From contig NZ_JADKSO010000005.1 of NCBI RefSeq assembly GCF_015351245.1, positions 156,052 to 220,051 on the forward strand: a stretch of 64,000 nt of DNA, given 5' to 3'. Below are positions 26,914-35,918 of the stretch, piece after piece. The number at the start of each line of letters is the position of its first letter. Positions within the stretch are counted from its first letter, which is position 1. Source of the stretch: Rathayibacter sp. VKM Ac-2879 (GTDB lineage Bacteria > Actinomycetota > Actinomycetes > Actinomycetales > Microbacteriaceae). The translations under genes and the position numbers were made by a program. The notes under the pieces are model-generated. The model made no database searches. It saw nothing but the letters and a program-made list of their open reading frames with translations, and was not told the DNA's origin.

Positions 26914-27708
26914 ATGCTGCGCACCGTCTCCGCCTCGATGGACCTGCGTCTGACCGGGCCGACCGACATGATCTTCCTGGTCGCCGCGACCCCCACGGGG
27001 GACCGTTTCGACGACTCCTTCACAGTGCACCTCGAGGGGGAGCCGGTGCCCGTCCGGGAGTTCCCGGCACGTCACGGCGCTCGCATCCACCGCGTCGCCG
27101 GCACTGCGGGGGAGATGCGCGTCGAATACCGGGCACGGATCGAAGGACACGGGGCCCCTGACGAGCCGAGCGAGCTCGAACTCGTCGAATACCTGCGCCC
27201 GAGCCGGTACGCCGAGGCGGACATCCTCGGCGGGATCGCCCGCCGCGAGTTCGGGCGGGCGCGCGGCTTCGAGGCGCTCGCCGCGGTCGAGGAGTGGGTT
27301 CACGGCCACCTCTCGTACGTCTACGGGTCGACCGTCGGCACCGGAGGTGCGGCGCAGGTCATCGAGAGCGGCCAGGGTGTGTGCCGCGATTTCGCGCACA
27401 CCGTCGCCGGACTGCTCCGCGCGCTGGACATCCCGGCGCGTGTGACCGCGGTGTATGCGCCGGGGCTCGTGCCCCCCGACTTCCACGCCGTGACGGAGGC
27501 GTGGGTCGGCGGCGCGTGGCACGTCGTCGACGCGACGCGCTTGGCTCCGCGCGGCACGATGCTGCGCATCTCCTCCGGCCGCGACACGGCCGACACCGCC
27601 TTCCTCAGCAACTACCTCAGCGACCTGCATCTGACGGCGATGAACGTCGAGACCACCGCCGACCCCATCGAGGCCGACGACCACAGTGCTCCGGTGCGTC
27701 TGGGCTGA
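26914..27708 (+). CDS. transglutaminase-like cysteine-protease-fold protein
   Basis: Cytoplasmic protein of 264 residues with no signal peptide. An N-terminal beta-rich region (about residues 1-100, bacterial transglutaminase-like N-domain) precedes the core. The catalytic triad is visible as Cys in GQGVCRDFAH, His in DFHAVTEAWV and Asp in HVVDATRLAP. Such proteins may be peptidases, amidases or transglutaminases; the substrate is unknown. ATG 26914 removes an in-frame stretch that overlaps the tRNA gene. It converges with the lipoprotein gene, with stops only 4 nt apart. Confidence 0.87.
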   Translation: MLRTVSASMDLRLTGPTDMIFLVAATPTGDRFDDSFTVHLEGEPVPVREFPARHGARIHRVAGTAGEMRVEYRARIEGHGAPDEPSELELVEYLRPSRYAEADILGGIARREFGRARGFEALAAVEEWVHGHLSYVYGSTVGTGGAAQVIESGQGVCRDFAHTVAGLLRALDIPARVTAVYAPGLVPPDFHAVTEAWVGGAWHVVDATRLAPRGTMLRISSGRDTADTAFLSNYLSDLHLTAMNVETTADPIEADDHSAPVRLG

Positions 27709-27712
27709 CGGC

Positions 27713-28240
27713 TCAGCCCGCGAGCGCGGTGAGCGCCGAGCGCATCAGGGGCTCCGGGTCGCCGGGCTCGACGAACGCGACGCTCGACGCCTCTATCCAG
27801 TACTCGCCGACGAAGGCGTCGGCGACGCCGCGGCCGTCGGCCACCCGGTAGTAGCCCTCGATCGTCGGCGGCTTGCCGTAGCTCGGGACGGCCTTACTCG
27901 TCGTGTAGAACTCGTTCTTCAGCGCCTCGATCACCGCCGGCTCGAGATGCGCCACCGCGAGCTGCACATCGGCCCCCGATGCGGTGCTCCAGCCGCAGAC
28001 GGTGCCGTTGTAGCCCGCGATCTCGCGCGAGACCGCGGTCGGCTCGACCTCCGTGGACGGGGAGTACCCGGCCCACATGCCGCTCAAGACCGACGACGGC
28101 ACCAGCTGCTCGCACGACAGCGGAAGAGGGGTCCCGGAGACCGCGTCGCTAGCGCTGGGAGCAGGCTCGGCGCTCGTCGCGCAAGCGGTGAGGGAAGCGA
28201 CGGCCAAGGCGGCGAGAAGGAGCACGGCAGGACGACGCAT
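27713..28240 (-). CDS. putative secreted lipoprotein
   Basis: A 175-residue predicted lipoprotein with signal MRRPAVLLLAALAVASLTAC (lipobox LTAC, Cys at 20) and a Ser/Pro/Ala-rich linker. The mature domain resembles small actinobacterial DUF3558-like lipoproteins, with two further cysteines (LSCEQL, TVCGWS) that could pair. No function is assigned. ATG 28240 is chosen because TAGGGT ends 7 nt upstream, indicating a leaderless message; a GTG at 28249 would lie inside that promoter. It is divergent from argS. Confidence 0.78.
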   Translation of the reverse strand: MRRPAVLLLAALAVASLTACATSAEPAPSASDAVSGTPLPLSCEQLVPSSVLSGMWAGYSPSTEVEPTAVSREIAGYNGTVCGWSTASGADVQLAVAHLEPAVIEALKNEFYTTSKAVPSYGKPPTIEGYYRVADGRGVADAFVGEYWIEASSVAFVEPGDPEPLMRSALTALAG

Positions 28241-28247
28241 GCGAGGC

Positions 28248-28285
28248 ACCCTAGCAACGGCGCGCCGCGACCCGGCCGGTAGAAT
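28248..28285. promoter_or_regulatory. divergent leaderless promoters of the lipoprotein gene and argS
   Basis: Minus-strand TAGGGT (28253-28248) ends 7 nt before the lipoprotein ATG. Plus-strand TAGAAT (28280-28285) ends 8 nt before the argS GTG. Neither start has a ribosome site. Confidence 0.58.
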
Positions 28286-28293
28286 CGCTCCCC

Positions 28294-29952
28294 GTGACTC
28301 CCGAACAGCTCGCCGCCTCGCTGCACGCCCTCGTCCTCGACGCCGTGGAGCGACGAGGGAGCGACGCGGAGGTGGCGCTCGCCGAGGTGGTGCTCGAGCG
28401 GCCGAAGAACCGCGATCACGGCGACTGGGCCTCGAACATCGCGATGAAGCTCGCGAAGAGGCTCGGAATGAACCCGCGCGAGTTCGCGACCGAGCTCGCG
28501 ACGGGGCTCGGCGCCGTCGACGGAGTCGCCTCCGTCGAGGTCGCAGGGCCCGGATTTCTCAACGTGCGCCTCGAGGCGGCCGCGGCTGGGGCGCTCGCGG
28601 GCGCGATCGTCGAGGCGGGCGACTCCTTCGGCACCGGCACCGTCTACGCCGGGGTGCGGATGAACCTCGAGTTCGTCTCGGCGAACCCCACCGGCCCCAT
28701 CCACATCGGAGGCACCCGCTGGGCGGCCGTCGGTGACAGCCTCGCGCGCATCCTGATCTCGCAGGGCGCCGACGTCACCCGCGAGTACTACTTCAACGAC
28801 CACGGCGCGCAGATCGACCGCTTCACCCGGAGCCTGCTCGCGGCGCACCGCGGCGAGCCCACCCCGGAGGACGGCTACGGCGGCGCCTACATCGGCGACA
28901 TCGCCGAACGGGTCGCCGCCGCCTACCCCGGTGACCTCTCGGTGCTGCCCGAGGAGGAGCTCGCCGAGACCTTCCGTTCGATCGGAGTCGAGCTGATGTT
29001 CGGCGAGATCAAGCAGAGCCTCCACGAGTTCGGAGTCGACTTCGACGTCTACTTCCATGAGAACTCGCTGCACGAGTCTCGCGCCGTCGACCGGGCGATC
29101 GAACGACTGCGCGAGCTCGGCCACATCTTCGAGGCCGACGGCGCCACCTGGCTGCGCACCACCGACTTCGGCGACGACCGCGACCGCGTCATCGTCAAGA
29201 GCGACGGGGAGGCCGCCTACATCGCCGGCGATCTCGCCTACTACCTCGACAAGCGTGAGCGCGGCTTCGACCGCGCGATCATCATGCTCGGCGCCGATCA
29301 CCACGGCTACATCGGCCGGATGATGGCCATGTGCGCGGCCTTCGGCGACACCCCCGGGGTCAACCTCGAGATCCTGATCGGCCAGCTCGTCAACCTGCTC
29401 CGCGACGGCGAAGCCGTGCGCATGTCGAAGCGGGCCGGCACCGTCGTGACGATGGAGGACCTCGTGGAGGCCGTGGGAGTGGACGCGGCGAGGTACTCGC
29501 TCGTGCGCTCCTCCGCCGACTCGACTCTCGACATCGACCTCGATCTGCTCACGAAGCGGAGCAACGACAATCCCGTCTACTACGTGCAGTATGCGCACGC
29601 GCGCACCCGACAGGTCGCGGCGAGGGCGGAGGCGTCCGGTGTCCCGCGCGAGCCCTTCGCTCCCGAGACGCTTGTGCATCCGACCGAGTCGGCGCTGCTC
29701 GGCGGTCTGCAGGAGTTCCCGCGCATCGCCGCGTTCGCCGCCGAGCTGCGTGAGCCGCACCGCGTCGCCCGCTACCTCGAGGAGATCGCCGGCCTCTACC
29801 ACCGCTGGTACGACAGCTGCCGTGTGGTGCCGCAGGGCGAGGACCCGATCGAGGCGGTGCACTCGACGCGGCTCCGGCTCAACGCGGCGACCGGGCAGGT
29901 GCTCCGCAACGGGCTCGAGCTGCTGGGCGTGACGGCCCCGGATCGGATGTGA
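28294..29952 (+). CDS. argS: arginyl-tRNA synthetase
   Basis: Class I synthetase that charges tRNA-Arg, 552 residues. The HIGH-like motif is H137-I-G-G in [13 protein letters not shown]. The KMSKS-like loop is RMSKRAG at residues 376-382. The N-terminal Add-1-type domain and the C-terminal DALR anticodon-binding domain ([10 protein letters not shown]-like [11 protein letters not shown] and beyond) are in order. GTG 28294 follows TAGAAT at 8 nt, giving a leaderless message. Its stop overlaps the DUF2993 gene GTG. It opens the argS-lysA-hom-thrC-thrB-rho block typical of actinobacteria. Confidence 0.97.
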   Translation: MTPEQLAASLHALVLDAVERRGSDAEVALAEVVLERPKNRDHGDWASNIAMKLAKRLGMNPREFATELATGLGAVDGVASVEVAGPGFLNVRLEAAAAGALAGAIVEAGDSFGTGTVYAGVRMNLEFVSANPTGPIHIGGTRWAAVGDSLARILISQGADVTREYYFNDHGAQIDRFTRSLLAAHRGEPTPEDGYGGAYIGDIAERVAAAYPGDLSVLPEEELAETFRSIGVELMFGEIKQSLHEFGVDFDVYFHENSLHESRAVDRAIERLRELGHIFEADGATWLRTTDFGDDRDRVIVKSDGEAAYIAGDLAYYLDKRERGFDRAIIMLGADHHGYIGRMMAMCAAFGDTPGVNLEILIGQLVNLLRDGEAVRMSKRAGTVVTMEDLVEAVGVDAARYSLVRSSADSTLDIDLDLLTKRSNDNPVYYVQYAHARTRQVAARAEASGVPREPFAPETLVHPTESALLGGLQEFPRIAAFAAELREPHRVARYLEEIAGLYHRWYDSCRVVPQGEDPIEAVHSTRLRLNAATGQVLRNGLELLGVTAPDRM

Positions 29953-30710
29953 CGGTGGCCCGGCGGGGGCGACAGCTCGCGATCGTCACAGCGGTCGTGC
30001 TGGTGCTGCTCGTGGCGGCGGCCGTCGTGGGAGACTCGCTCGCCCGTCGCGCCGTCGCGGACCGGGCAGCGGCGAGTCTCCGGGAGGCACTCGCGCTGCC
30101 CGCCGACCACGCCGTCGATGTCCGGGTCGGAGGCTGGGCTGTGCTCCCACAGTTACTCGCCGGCCGGCTCGACAGCCTCGAGCTCCGTAGCGACGACATC
30201 GCCTTCGGGCAGCTGACGGGCGACCTGGCCGCGACCCTCAGCGGTGTGCCGGCCAGCGGCTCCGGTCCGATCGACTCCGGCATCGCGACGGTGGCACTCG
30301 ACCCCGCGTCGGTCAGCACGCTCGTCGCTCAGCGCAGTCCTGTGCCCGTCGACGGCGTGACGCTCGACGCGCCGCGGGTGCGCTTCGGCACGTCGATCGA
30401 GGTTCTCGGCCGCACGCTCTCGGCCGGAGTCGCCGTCGAACCCGCCGCCGTAGACGGCGCCCTGCAGCTCACCCCCGCAGACGTGACGGTGGGAGGCGCC
30501 ACCTTTACCGCGGCGCAGATCAAGGACCGTTTCGGCGCCGTCGCCGACGACCTGCTCGGCCCGCGCTCGGTCTGCATCGCCGACTCCGTCCCGCGTGGGC
30601 TGACGCTCTCGGGCGTGACGGTCGCGCAGCAGTCGCTGGACGCCTCCTTCGCGCTCGCCCCGACCTTCCTCAGTGACCCGGAGGAGCAGCAGACCGGCAC
30701 CTGTCCGTGA
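29949..30710 (+). CDS. DUF2993/LmeA-like phospholipid-binding protein
   Basis: A 253-residue exported or membrane-anchored protein of the DUF2993 family, which includes mycobacterial LmeA, a lipomannan-elongation maintenance protein that binds phospholipids. It has an N-terminal hydrophobic segment (about residues 9-28) and then a lipid-binding-like beta region with the repeated pattern [25 protein letters not shown]. The GTG at 29949 overlaps the argS stop. The role in envelope lipoglycan synthesis is inferred from LmeA. The C-terminus carries a Cys (TGTCP) that may pair with Cys in SVCIADSV. Confidence 0.84.
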   Translation: MTVARRGRQLAIVTAVVLVLLVAAAVVGDSLARRAVADRAAASLREALALPADHAVDVRVGGWAVLPQLLAGRLDSLELRSDDIAFGQLTGDLAATLSGVPASGSGPIDSGIATVALDPASVSTLVAQRSPVPVDGVTLDAPRVRFGTSIEVLGRTLSAGVAVEPAAVDGALQLTPADVTVGGATFTAAQIKDRFGAVADDLLGPRSVCIADSVPRGLTLSGVTVAQQSLDASFALAPTFLSDPEEQQTGTCP

Positions 30711-30739
30711 TCCGGCTCGGGCGACGGGCGCTCGACCGG

Positions 30740-30745
30740 TAAGAT
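30740..30745 (+). promoter_or_regulatory. putative -10 element of the lysA-hom-thrC-thrB operon
   Basis: TAAGAT lies 118 nt before the lysA GTG, in the gap after the DUF2993 gene. It would give a leader of about 110 nt. I find no lysine riboswitch or T-box features there. Confidence 0.45.
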
Positions 30746-30863
30746 CGGAGCCCTGTGCCGGCGTCTCCCGCGGGCCGAACACTGAAATCGCTGGCTTCAG
30801 GGGTCAATCCGGACTCGCTCGCCACGCAGTGACACTCCCACTCTCTCCCGTGAGGTCTCACCC

Positions 30864-32303
30864 GTGGACGACGACGACGCACGCGCCGCTGCCCCCCGCC
30901 ACCCGCTCGCGCCCTCCTGGCTGCCGACGCCCGACGAGGCCGACTCGCTCGTCGACGGTGTGTGGCCGAGCGGCACACGACGCTCCTCCGACGGCGTGGT
31001 CACGGTCGCCGGAGTCGCCGCGACCGAGCTCGCCGAACGCTTCGGCACCCCGCTCTACGTCGTCGACGAGGCCGCGGTGCGATCTCGCGCCGTCGAGGTG
31101 CGCGAGGTCTTCGAGCGCGAACTCGCTCGCATCGGCACGGGCGTCACCGTCTACTACGCCGGCAAGGCGTTCCTCTCGACCGAGGTCGCGCGGTGGATGC
31201 GCGACGAGGGCCTGAACATCGACCTCTCGAGTGGAGGCGAGCTCGCCGTCGCCCTCGCGGCCGGCATCGATCCCTCCCGGCTCGGCCTGCACGGCAACAA
31301 CAAGTCGCCGGCCGAGATCGAGCGCGCCGTCGAGGTCGGGGTCGGCACCATCGTGCTCGACAGCCTGGTCGAGATCGAGCGCGTCGCCGATGCCGCTCAT
31401 CGGCGGGGCGTGGTGCAGGCGGTGCGGCTGCGGGTCAACAGCGGGGTGCACGCGCACACCCACGAGTTCCTCGCGACCGCGCACGAAGACCAGAAGTTCG
31501 GGCTCGCGCTCGCCGACTGCCCCGCGGCGATCGCCCGCATCCGTTCGCACGGGAGCCTGCGCCTGCTCGGCCTGCACTGCCACATCGGCTCACAGATCTT
31601 CGGCGCGGCGGGGTTCGCGGAGTCGGCCTCGCGCCTGCTCGACGTGCACGCGGCGCTGCTCGCGGACGGCCCGGTCCCCGAGCTCAACCTCGGCGGCGGC
31701 TTCGGCATCGCGTACACGAGCGTCGACGACCCCACCCCGATCGGCGAGATCGCCGCAGCGATCGCCGACGCGGTCGCCGAGCAGTGCGCGAGCAGGGGCA
31801 TCCCGGTGCCCCATATCGCGATCGAGCCGGGTCGATGGGTGGTGGGGCCCGCGGGCATCACCCTCTACGAGGTCGGCACCATCAAGGACGTCGTGGTCGG
31901 GGGCGCGCAGTCGACGTCCGTCCGTAGATACGTGAGCGTCGACGGCGGGATGAGCGACAACGCGCGTCCTGCCCTCTATGGAGCCGACTACACGGCGAGG
32001 ATCGCGAACCGTTCCTCCTCCGCCCGCCCCGCCCTGGTGCGCGTTGCGGGCAAGCATTGCGAATCGGGCGACATCGTGGTCCACGACGACTTCCTCCCCG
32101 CCGATGTCGAGCCCGGCGACCTGCTCGCGGTCGCTGCGACGGGCGCCTACTGCTGGTCGCTGGCGAGCAACTACAACTATCTCGGCCGCCCTCCCGTCGT
32201 CGCCGTGCGCGACGGCAGTGCACGCGTCATCGTGCGAGGCGAGACCGAGGAGGACCTCCTCCGCCGCGATGCCGGCATCGAACGAAAGGCGACCCTCCGA
32301 TGA
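30864..32303 (+). CDS. lysA: diaminopimelate decarboxylase
   Basis: PLP enzyme that decarboxylates meso-diaminopimelate to L-lysine, the last lysine step. The PLP lysine is K101 in YYAGKAF. The barrel motifs HCHIGSQI (as LHCHIGSQI), GGGFGI and EPGRWVV are present. A C-terminal beta domain follows with CESGD and GAYCWSLASNYNY. At 479 residues it has the longer actinobacterial N-terminus. GTG 30864 is the first plausible start. The stop overlaps the hom ATG (ATGA), placing lysine and threonine/methionine synthesis in one operon. Confidence 0.96.
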   Translation: MDDDDARAAAPRHPLAPSWLPTPDEADSLVDGVWPSGTRRSSDGVVTVAGVAATELAERFGTPLYVVDEAAVRSRAVEVREVFERELARIGTGVTVYYAGKAFLSTEVARWMRDEGLNIDLSSGGELAVALAAGIDPSRLGLHGNNKSPAEIERAVEVGVGTIVLDSLVEIERVADAAHRRGVVQAVRLRVNSGVHAHTHEFLATAHEDQKFGLALADCPAAIARIRSHGSLRLLGLHCHIGSQIFGAAGFAESASRLLDVHAALLADGPVPELNLGGGFGIAYTSVDDPTPIGEIAAAIADAVAEQCASRGIPVPHIAIEPGRWVVGPAGITLYEVGTIKDVVVGGAQSTSVRRYVSVDGGMSDNARPALYGADYTARIANRSSSARPALVRVAGKHCESGDIVVHDDFLPADVEPGDLLAVAATGAYCWSLASNYNYLGRPPVVAVRDGSARVIVRGETEEDLLRRDAGIERKATLR

Positions 32304-33643
32304 TCGAGTACCGCAGCCTTCGGGTCGCGCTCCTGGGCGCAGGCTCGGTGGGAGCGCAGGTCGTGCGCCTCCTGCTCGACCACGGCGACGAGCTCGCGCA
32401 GCGTGTCGGAGCCCGGCTAGAACTCGCGGGAGTCGCGGTGCGCGATCTCGACGCTCCGCGCACGACCGACATCCCGCGCCACTACCTCACGACCGACGCC
32501 GAAGAGCTCATCCTCGGCGCCGACATCGTCGTCGAGCTGATCGGTGGTCTCGAGCCCGCGCGCAGCTACGTGCTCCAGGCGATCGCGTCTGGCGCCGACG
32601 TCATCACGGCCAACAAGGCGCTTCTCGCGGAGCATGGCAACGAGCTCTTCGAGGCGGCCGACCAGGTCGGTGCCCAGCTCAATTTCGAGGCGGCGGTCGC
32701 CGGAGCGATCCCGATCGTCCGGCCGCTGCGCGACAGCCTCGCCGGCGACCGGGTGCACCGCATCCTCGGCATCGTGAACGGCACCACCAACTTCATCCTC
32801 GACAGGATGGACACCGAGCACTCGAGCCTCGAGGACGCCCTCGCCCTCGCGACCGAGCTCGGCTACGCGGAGGCGGACCCGACCGCGGACATCGAGGGCT
32901 ACGACGCCGCGCAGAAGGCCGCGATCCTCGCACGCCTCGCCTTCCACACCGATGTGCCGGTGACGCTCGTGCATCGTGAGGGCATCAGCGGCATCACGAA
33001 GGCGCAGGTCGACCAGGCGCGCGAGTCCGGTTACGTGATCAAGCTGCTCGCGATCTGCGAGCGCCTCACCGACACGAAGACGGGGGAGGAGGGCGTCTCG
33101 GCCCGGGTCTATCCCGCGCTCGTGCACCGCTCGCATCCGCTCGCCGCTGTGCACGGCGCGAACAACGCCGTGTTCGTCGAGGCGGAGGCGGCCGGCAGCC
33201 TGATGTTCTACGGCGCGGGCGCCGGAGGGATCGAGACCGCGTCGGCCGTGCTCGGAGACGTGGTGTCGGCCGCGCGCCGCCATGTGGTCGGCGGACCAGG
33301 CCTGGTCACGAGCGCGAGCTCGGGCCTCGCGGTGCTGCCGATCGGCCGCGTCACCACCCGCTACCAGGCGACCCTCGAGGTCCTCGACCGCCCGGGAGTC
33401 CTCGCCCAGATCGCGGGGGTCTTCGCCGACCACGGAGTCTCGGTCGAGACCCTTGTGCAGACTCCGCCGACCGCCGAGCCGGTGCCCGGTGCGCCTGGTG
33501 CGGTCCGACGCGAGCCGACCGCTACCCTGGTCATCGGCACGCACGCCGCCGCGGAGTCCGATCTGGCGGCCACCGTCACTGCCCTGCATTCCCATGGATT
33601 CGTCAGCGCCGTGACGTCCGTTTTACGAGTTGAAGGAGCCTGA
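32300..33643 (+). CDS. hom: homoserine dehydrogenase
   Basis: NAD(P)H-dependent enzyme that reduces aspartate semialdehyde to homoserine, the branch point to threonine and methionine. The Rossmann motif [12 protein letters not shown] sits at about residues 10-21. The catalytic region contains [16 protein letters not shown] and [24 protein letters not shown]-terminal ACT domain (about residues 350-445, [21 protein letters not shown]) is the usual site of threonine feedback inhibition. ATG 32300 overlaps the lysA stop. thrC starts one base after its stop codon. Confidence 0.97.
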   Translation: MIEYRSLRVALLGAGSVGAQVVRLLLDHGDELAQRVGARLELAGVAVRDLDAPRTTDIPRHYLTTDAEELILGADIVVELIGGLEPARSYVLQAIASGADVITANKALLAEHGNELFEAADQVGAQLNFEAAVAGAIPIVRPLRDSLAGDRVHRILGIVNGTTNFILDRMDTEHSSLEDALALATELGYAEADPTADIEGYDAAQKAAILARLAFHTDVPVTLVHREGISGITKAQVDQARESGYVIKLLAICERLTDTKTGEEGVSARVYPALVHRSHPLAAVHGANNAVFVEAEAAGSLMFYGAGAGGIETASAVLGDVVSAARRHVVGGPGLVTSASSGLAVLPIGRVTTRYQATLEVLDRPGVLAQIAGVFADHGVSVETLVQTPPTAEPVPGAPGAVRREPTATLVIGTHAAAESDLAATVTALHSHGFVSAVTSVLRVEGA

Positions 33644-33644
33644 G

Positions 33645-34721
33645 ATGGCCAAGCAGTGGCGTGGAGTCCTCCACGAGTACGCGGACCGCCTCGATGTCAC
33701 CGAGGCGACCCCGGTCATCACCCTCGGCGAGGGCGGCACCCCGCTCCTGCCGGCTCCGGCGCTCTCGGCGCGCACGGGCGCGAAGGTGTGGGTCAAGTAC
33801 GAGGGCATGAACCCGACGGGGTCCTTCAAGGACCGCGGCATGACCATGGCGATCTCGAAGGCCGTCGAGCACGGCGCGAAGGCCGTCATCTGCGCCTCCA
33901 CGGGCAACACCTCGGCATCGGCCGCGGCCTACGCGACCCACGCCGGCATCACCGCCGCCGTCCTCGTGCCCGAGGGCAAGATCGCCCTCGGCAAGCTGAG
34001 CCAGGCCATCGCGCACAACGCCCAGCTCCTGCAGGTGCAGGGCAACTTCGACGACTGCCTCGACATCGCGCGCGATCTCGCGGCGAACTACCCCGTCCAC
34101 CTCGTGAACTCGGTCAACCCCGACCGCATCGAGGGCCAGAAGACGGCCGCCTTCGAGGTCGTCGAGGTGCTCGACGACGCCCCCGACTTCCACATCGTGC
34201 CGGTGGGCAACGCGGGCAACTACACCGCCTACTTCCGCGGCTACTCGGAGGAGCTGGAGCGCGGCGCGACGACCCGTCTCCCGCGCATGTTCGGCTTCCA
34301 GGCCGAGGGCTCCGCCCCGATCGTCCACGGCGCGCCCGTCCGCCATCCCGAGACGATCGCGAGCGCGATCCGCATCGGCAACCCCGCCTCGTGGGAGCTC
34401 GCGCTCCATGCCCGCAGCGTCAGCGACGGCTACTTCGGTGCGATCAGCGACGAGAAGATTCTCGAGGCGTACCGCATCCTGGCGGGCGAGGTGGGCATCT
34501 TCGTCGAGCCCGCGTCGGCCATCAGCGTCGCGGGCCTGCTCGAGCGCTCGGAGGCGGGAGAGATCCCCCGGGGCGCCACGGTCGTGCTCACGGTCACCGG
34601 GCACGGCCTGAAGGACCCGCAGTGGGCGCTGCGCACCGCGGACGGAGCCGACATCACCCCGACCGTCGTCCCCGTCGACACTGCCGCCATCGCGGGCGTG
34701 CTGGGGCTGGCCGGCGCATGA
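33645..34721 (+). CDS. thrC: threonine synthase
   Basis: PLP enzyme that converts O-phosphohomoserine to threonine, 358 residues. The PLP lysine is K62 in [23 protein letters not shown] and the glycine loop [12 protein letters not shown] mark the fold-type II core. ATG 33645 is preceded by AAGGAG and lies directly after hom. An in-frame TTG at 33630 would overlap hom and the ribosome site, so it is not used. Its stop overlaps the thrB ATG. Confidence 0.97.
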   Translation: MAKQWRGVLHEYADRLDVTEATPVITLGEGGTPLLPAPALSARTGAKVWVKYEGMNPTGSFKDRGMTMAISKAVEHGAKAVICASTGNTSASAAAYATHAGITAAVLVPEGKIALGKLSQAIAHNAQLLQVQGNFDDCLDIARDLAANYPVHLVNSVNPDRIEGQKTAAFEVVEVLDDAPDFHIVPVGNAGNYTAYFRGYSEELERGATTRLPRMFGFQAEGSAPIVHGAPVRHPETIASAIRIGNPASWELALHARSVSDGYFGAISDEKILEAYRILAGEVGIFVEPASAISVAGLLERSEAGEIPRGATVVLTVTGHGLKDPQWALRTADGADITPTVVPVDTAAIAGVLGLAGA

Positions 34722-35686
34722 CGTCGGCGGTTCCCGTCGGCCGCACCGTCCACGTCAAGGTCCCCGCCACCTCGGCCAACCTCGGGCCCGGCTTCGACAC
34801 GCTGGGCCTCGCGCTCGCGTTCTACGACGAGCTCGACGTGACGGCCGTCTCCGCGACGGGCGCGCGGGTCACGGTGCACGGAGTGGGGGAGGGCGAGGTC
34901 GCGACCGACGAGACGAACCTCGTCGTGCAGGCGATCGCCTATACCTTCGCCGACCAGGGCCACGAGATGCCGGGCATCGAGGTGATCGCGCGCAACATCA
35001 TCCCGCACGGTCGCGGAATGGGCTCCTCCGGCGCCGCGATCGTCTCGGGGATCATGGCGGCGAAAGGCCTGCTCGAGGGGATCGTCGAGCTCGACGCCGA
35101 CGAGCTCCTCCGCATCGCCACCGAGCTCGAGGGACATCCCGACAACGTCGCGCCCGCCCTCTTCGGCGGCCTCACGATCGCGTGGGTCGAGCCCGACGCC
35201 TCCGGGGCCGACGAGTCGCCGTTGCGCCCCCGCTCGAAGAAGCTCATGGTGCACCGAGGAGTCTCGCCCGTCGTGTTCGTGCCCGAGCACACGATGTCGA
35301 CCCGTCTCGCCCGCTCGCTGCAGCCGCAGAGCGTGCCGCACGAGGATGCGGTCTTCAACGTCTCGCGGTCGTCTCTGCTGATCGCGGCGCTCATCCAGAG
35401 CCCGGAGCTGCTCTTCGCGGCTACCGAGGACAAGCTGCACCAGAACTATCGCGCCGCCGCGATGCCGCAGACCTCCGCTCTGATCGCGCTACTGCGCTCG
35501 CACGGCTATGCGGCGGTCGTGTCGGGTGCGGGCCCGAGCGTGCTCGTGCTCTGCAGCGACCCCGCGCAGCGCCTCGCGGCGGCCGAGCTGGTCGAGAAGG
35601 AGGCGCCCACGCCGTGGCGGGCGCACATGCTGGCCGTCGACTTCAAGGGTGCTACAGTGGGGACCGCATCCCGAGGAACCGCGTAA
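34718..35686 (+). CDS. thrB: homoserine kinase
   Basis: GHMP kinase that phosphorylates homoserine, 322 residues. The N-terminal motif [17 protein letters not shown] and the phosphate loop [17 protein letters not shown] are present, as is the C-terminal [12 protein letters not shown] block. It overlaps thrC by four bases (ATGA), ending the lysA-hom-thrC-thrB operon. A -10-like TACAGT within its last codons (35653-35658) probably starts the rho transcript. Confidence 0.96.
   Translation: MTSAVPVGRTVHVKVPATSANLGPGFDTLGLALAFYDELDVTAVSATGARVTVHGVGEGEVATDETNLVVQAIAYTFADQGHEMPGIEVIARNIIPHGRGMGSSGAAIVSGIMAAKGLLEGIVELDADELLRIATELEGHPDNVAPALFGGLTIAWVEPDASGADESPLRPRSKKLMVHRGVSPVVFVPEHTMSTRLARSLQPQSVPHEDAVFNVSRSSLLIAALIQSPELLFAATEDKLHQNYRAAAMPQTSALIALLRSHGYAAVVSGAGPSVLVLCSDPAQRLAAAELVEKEAPTPWRAHMLAVDFKGATVGTASRGTA
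35653..35658 (+). promoter_or_regulatory. putative rho promoter -10 inside the thrB 3' end
   Basis: TACAGT lies about 260 nt before the rho GTG and is embedded in the last thrB codons. It would create a long leader before rho. Confidence 0.4.
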
Positions 35687-35918
35687 CGAGCGGAATCTGT
35701 CCGACGGATCGTCCCGACAACCACGGCCATCAGATCGTGTGAAGGGCGCCCCTGCTCCTCTTCTGCAGATCGGCGCCTGGTCTCCGTGCCTCCTCTGCGC
35801 TCTGCCGCGGCGGGTGGCGGCGGCCGAGCATCGCGTGGATCAGAACACGCGATGGCACCGCACGGTCGATGAGCTCTCCCGGTGAGCAGTCGTTCCCGGG
35901 GGGAAGGAACCCTCTCCA
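35687..35918 (+). promoter_or_regulatory. rho 5' leader with pyrimidine-rich segment
   Basis: The 232-nt gap between thrB and rho contains no gene. At 35746-35806 the transcript would be rich in C and U and poor in G (for example CCCCTGCTCCTCTTCTGC and GCCTCCTCTGCGCTCTGCC). That is the composition of a Rho utilisation site. In E. coli rho is autoregulated by attenuation in its leader. Autoregulation here is an inference from composition and position. Confidence 0.5.

Noticed and set aside
28084-29862. Open frame of 592 codons on the minus strand
   Set aside because: Antisense shadow of argS; no family features.
30740-30863. Riboswitch or T-box before lysA
   Set aside because: No conserved lysine-riboswitch or T-box sequence blocks and no terminator/antiterminator pair were found.
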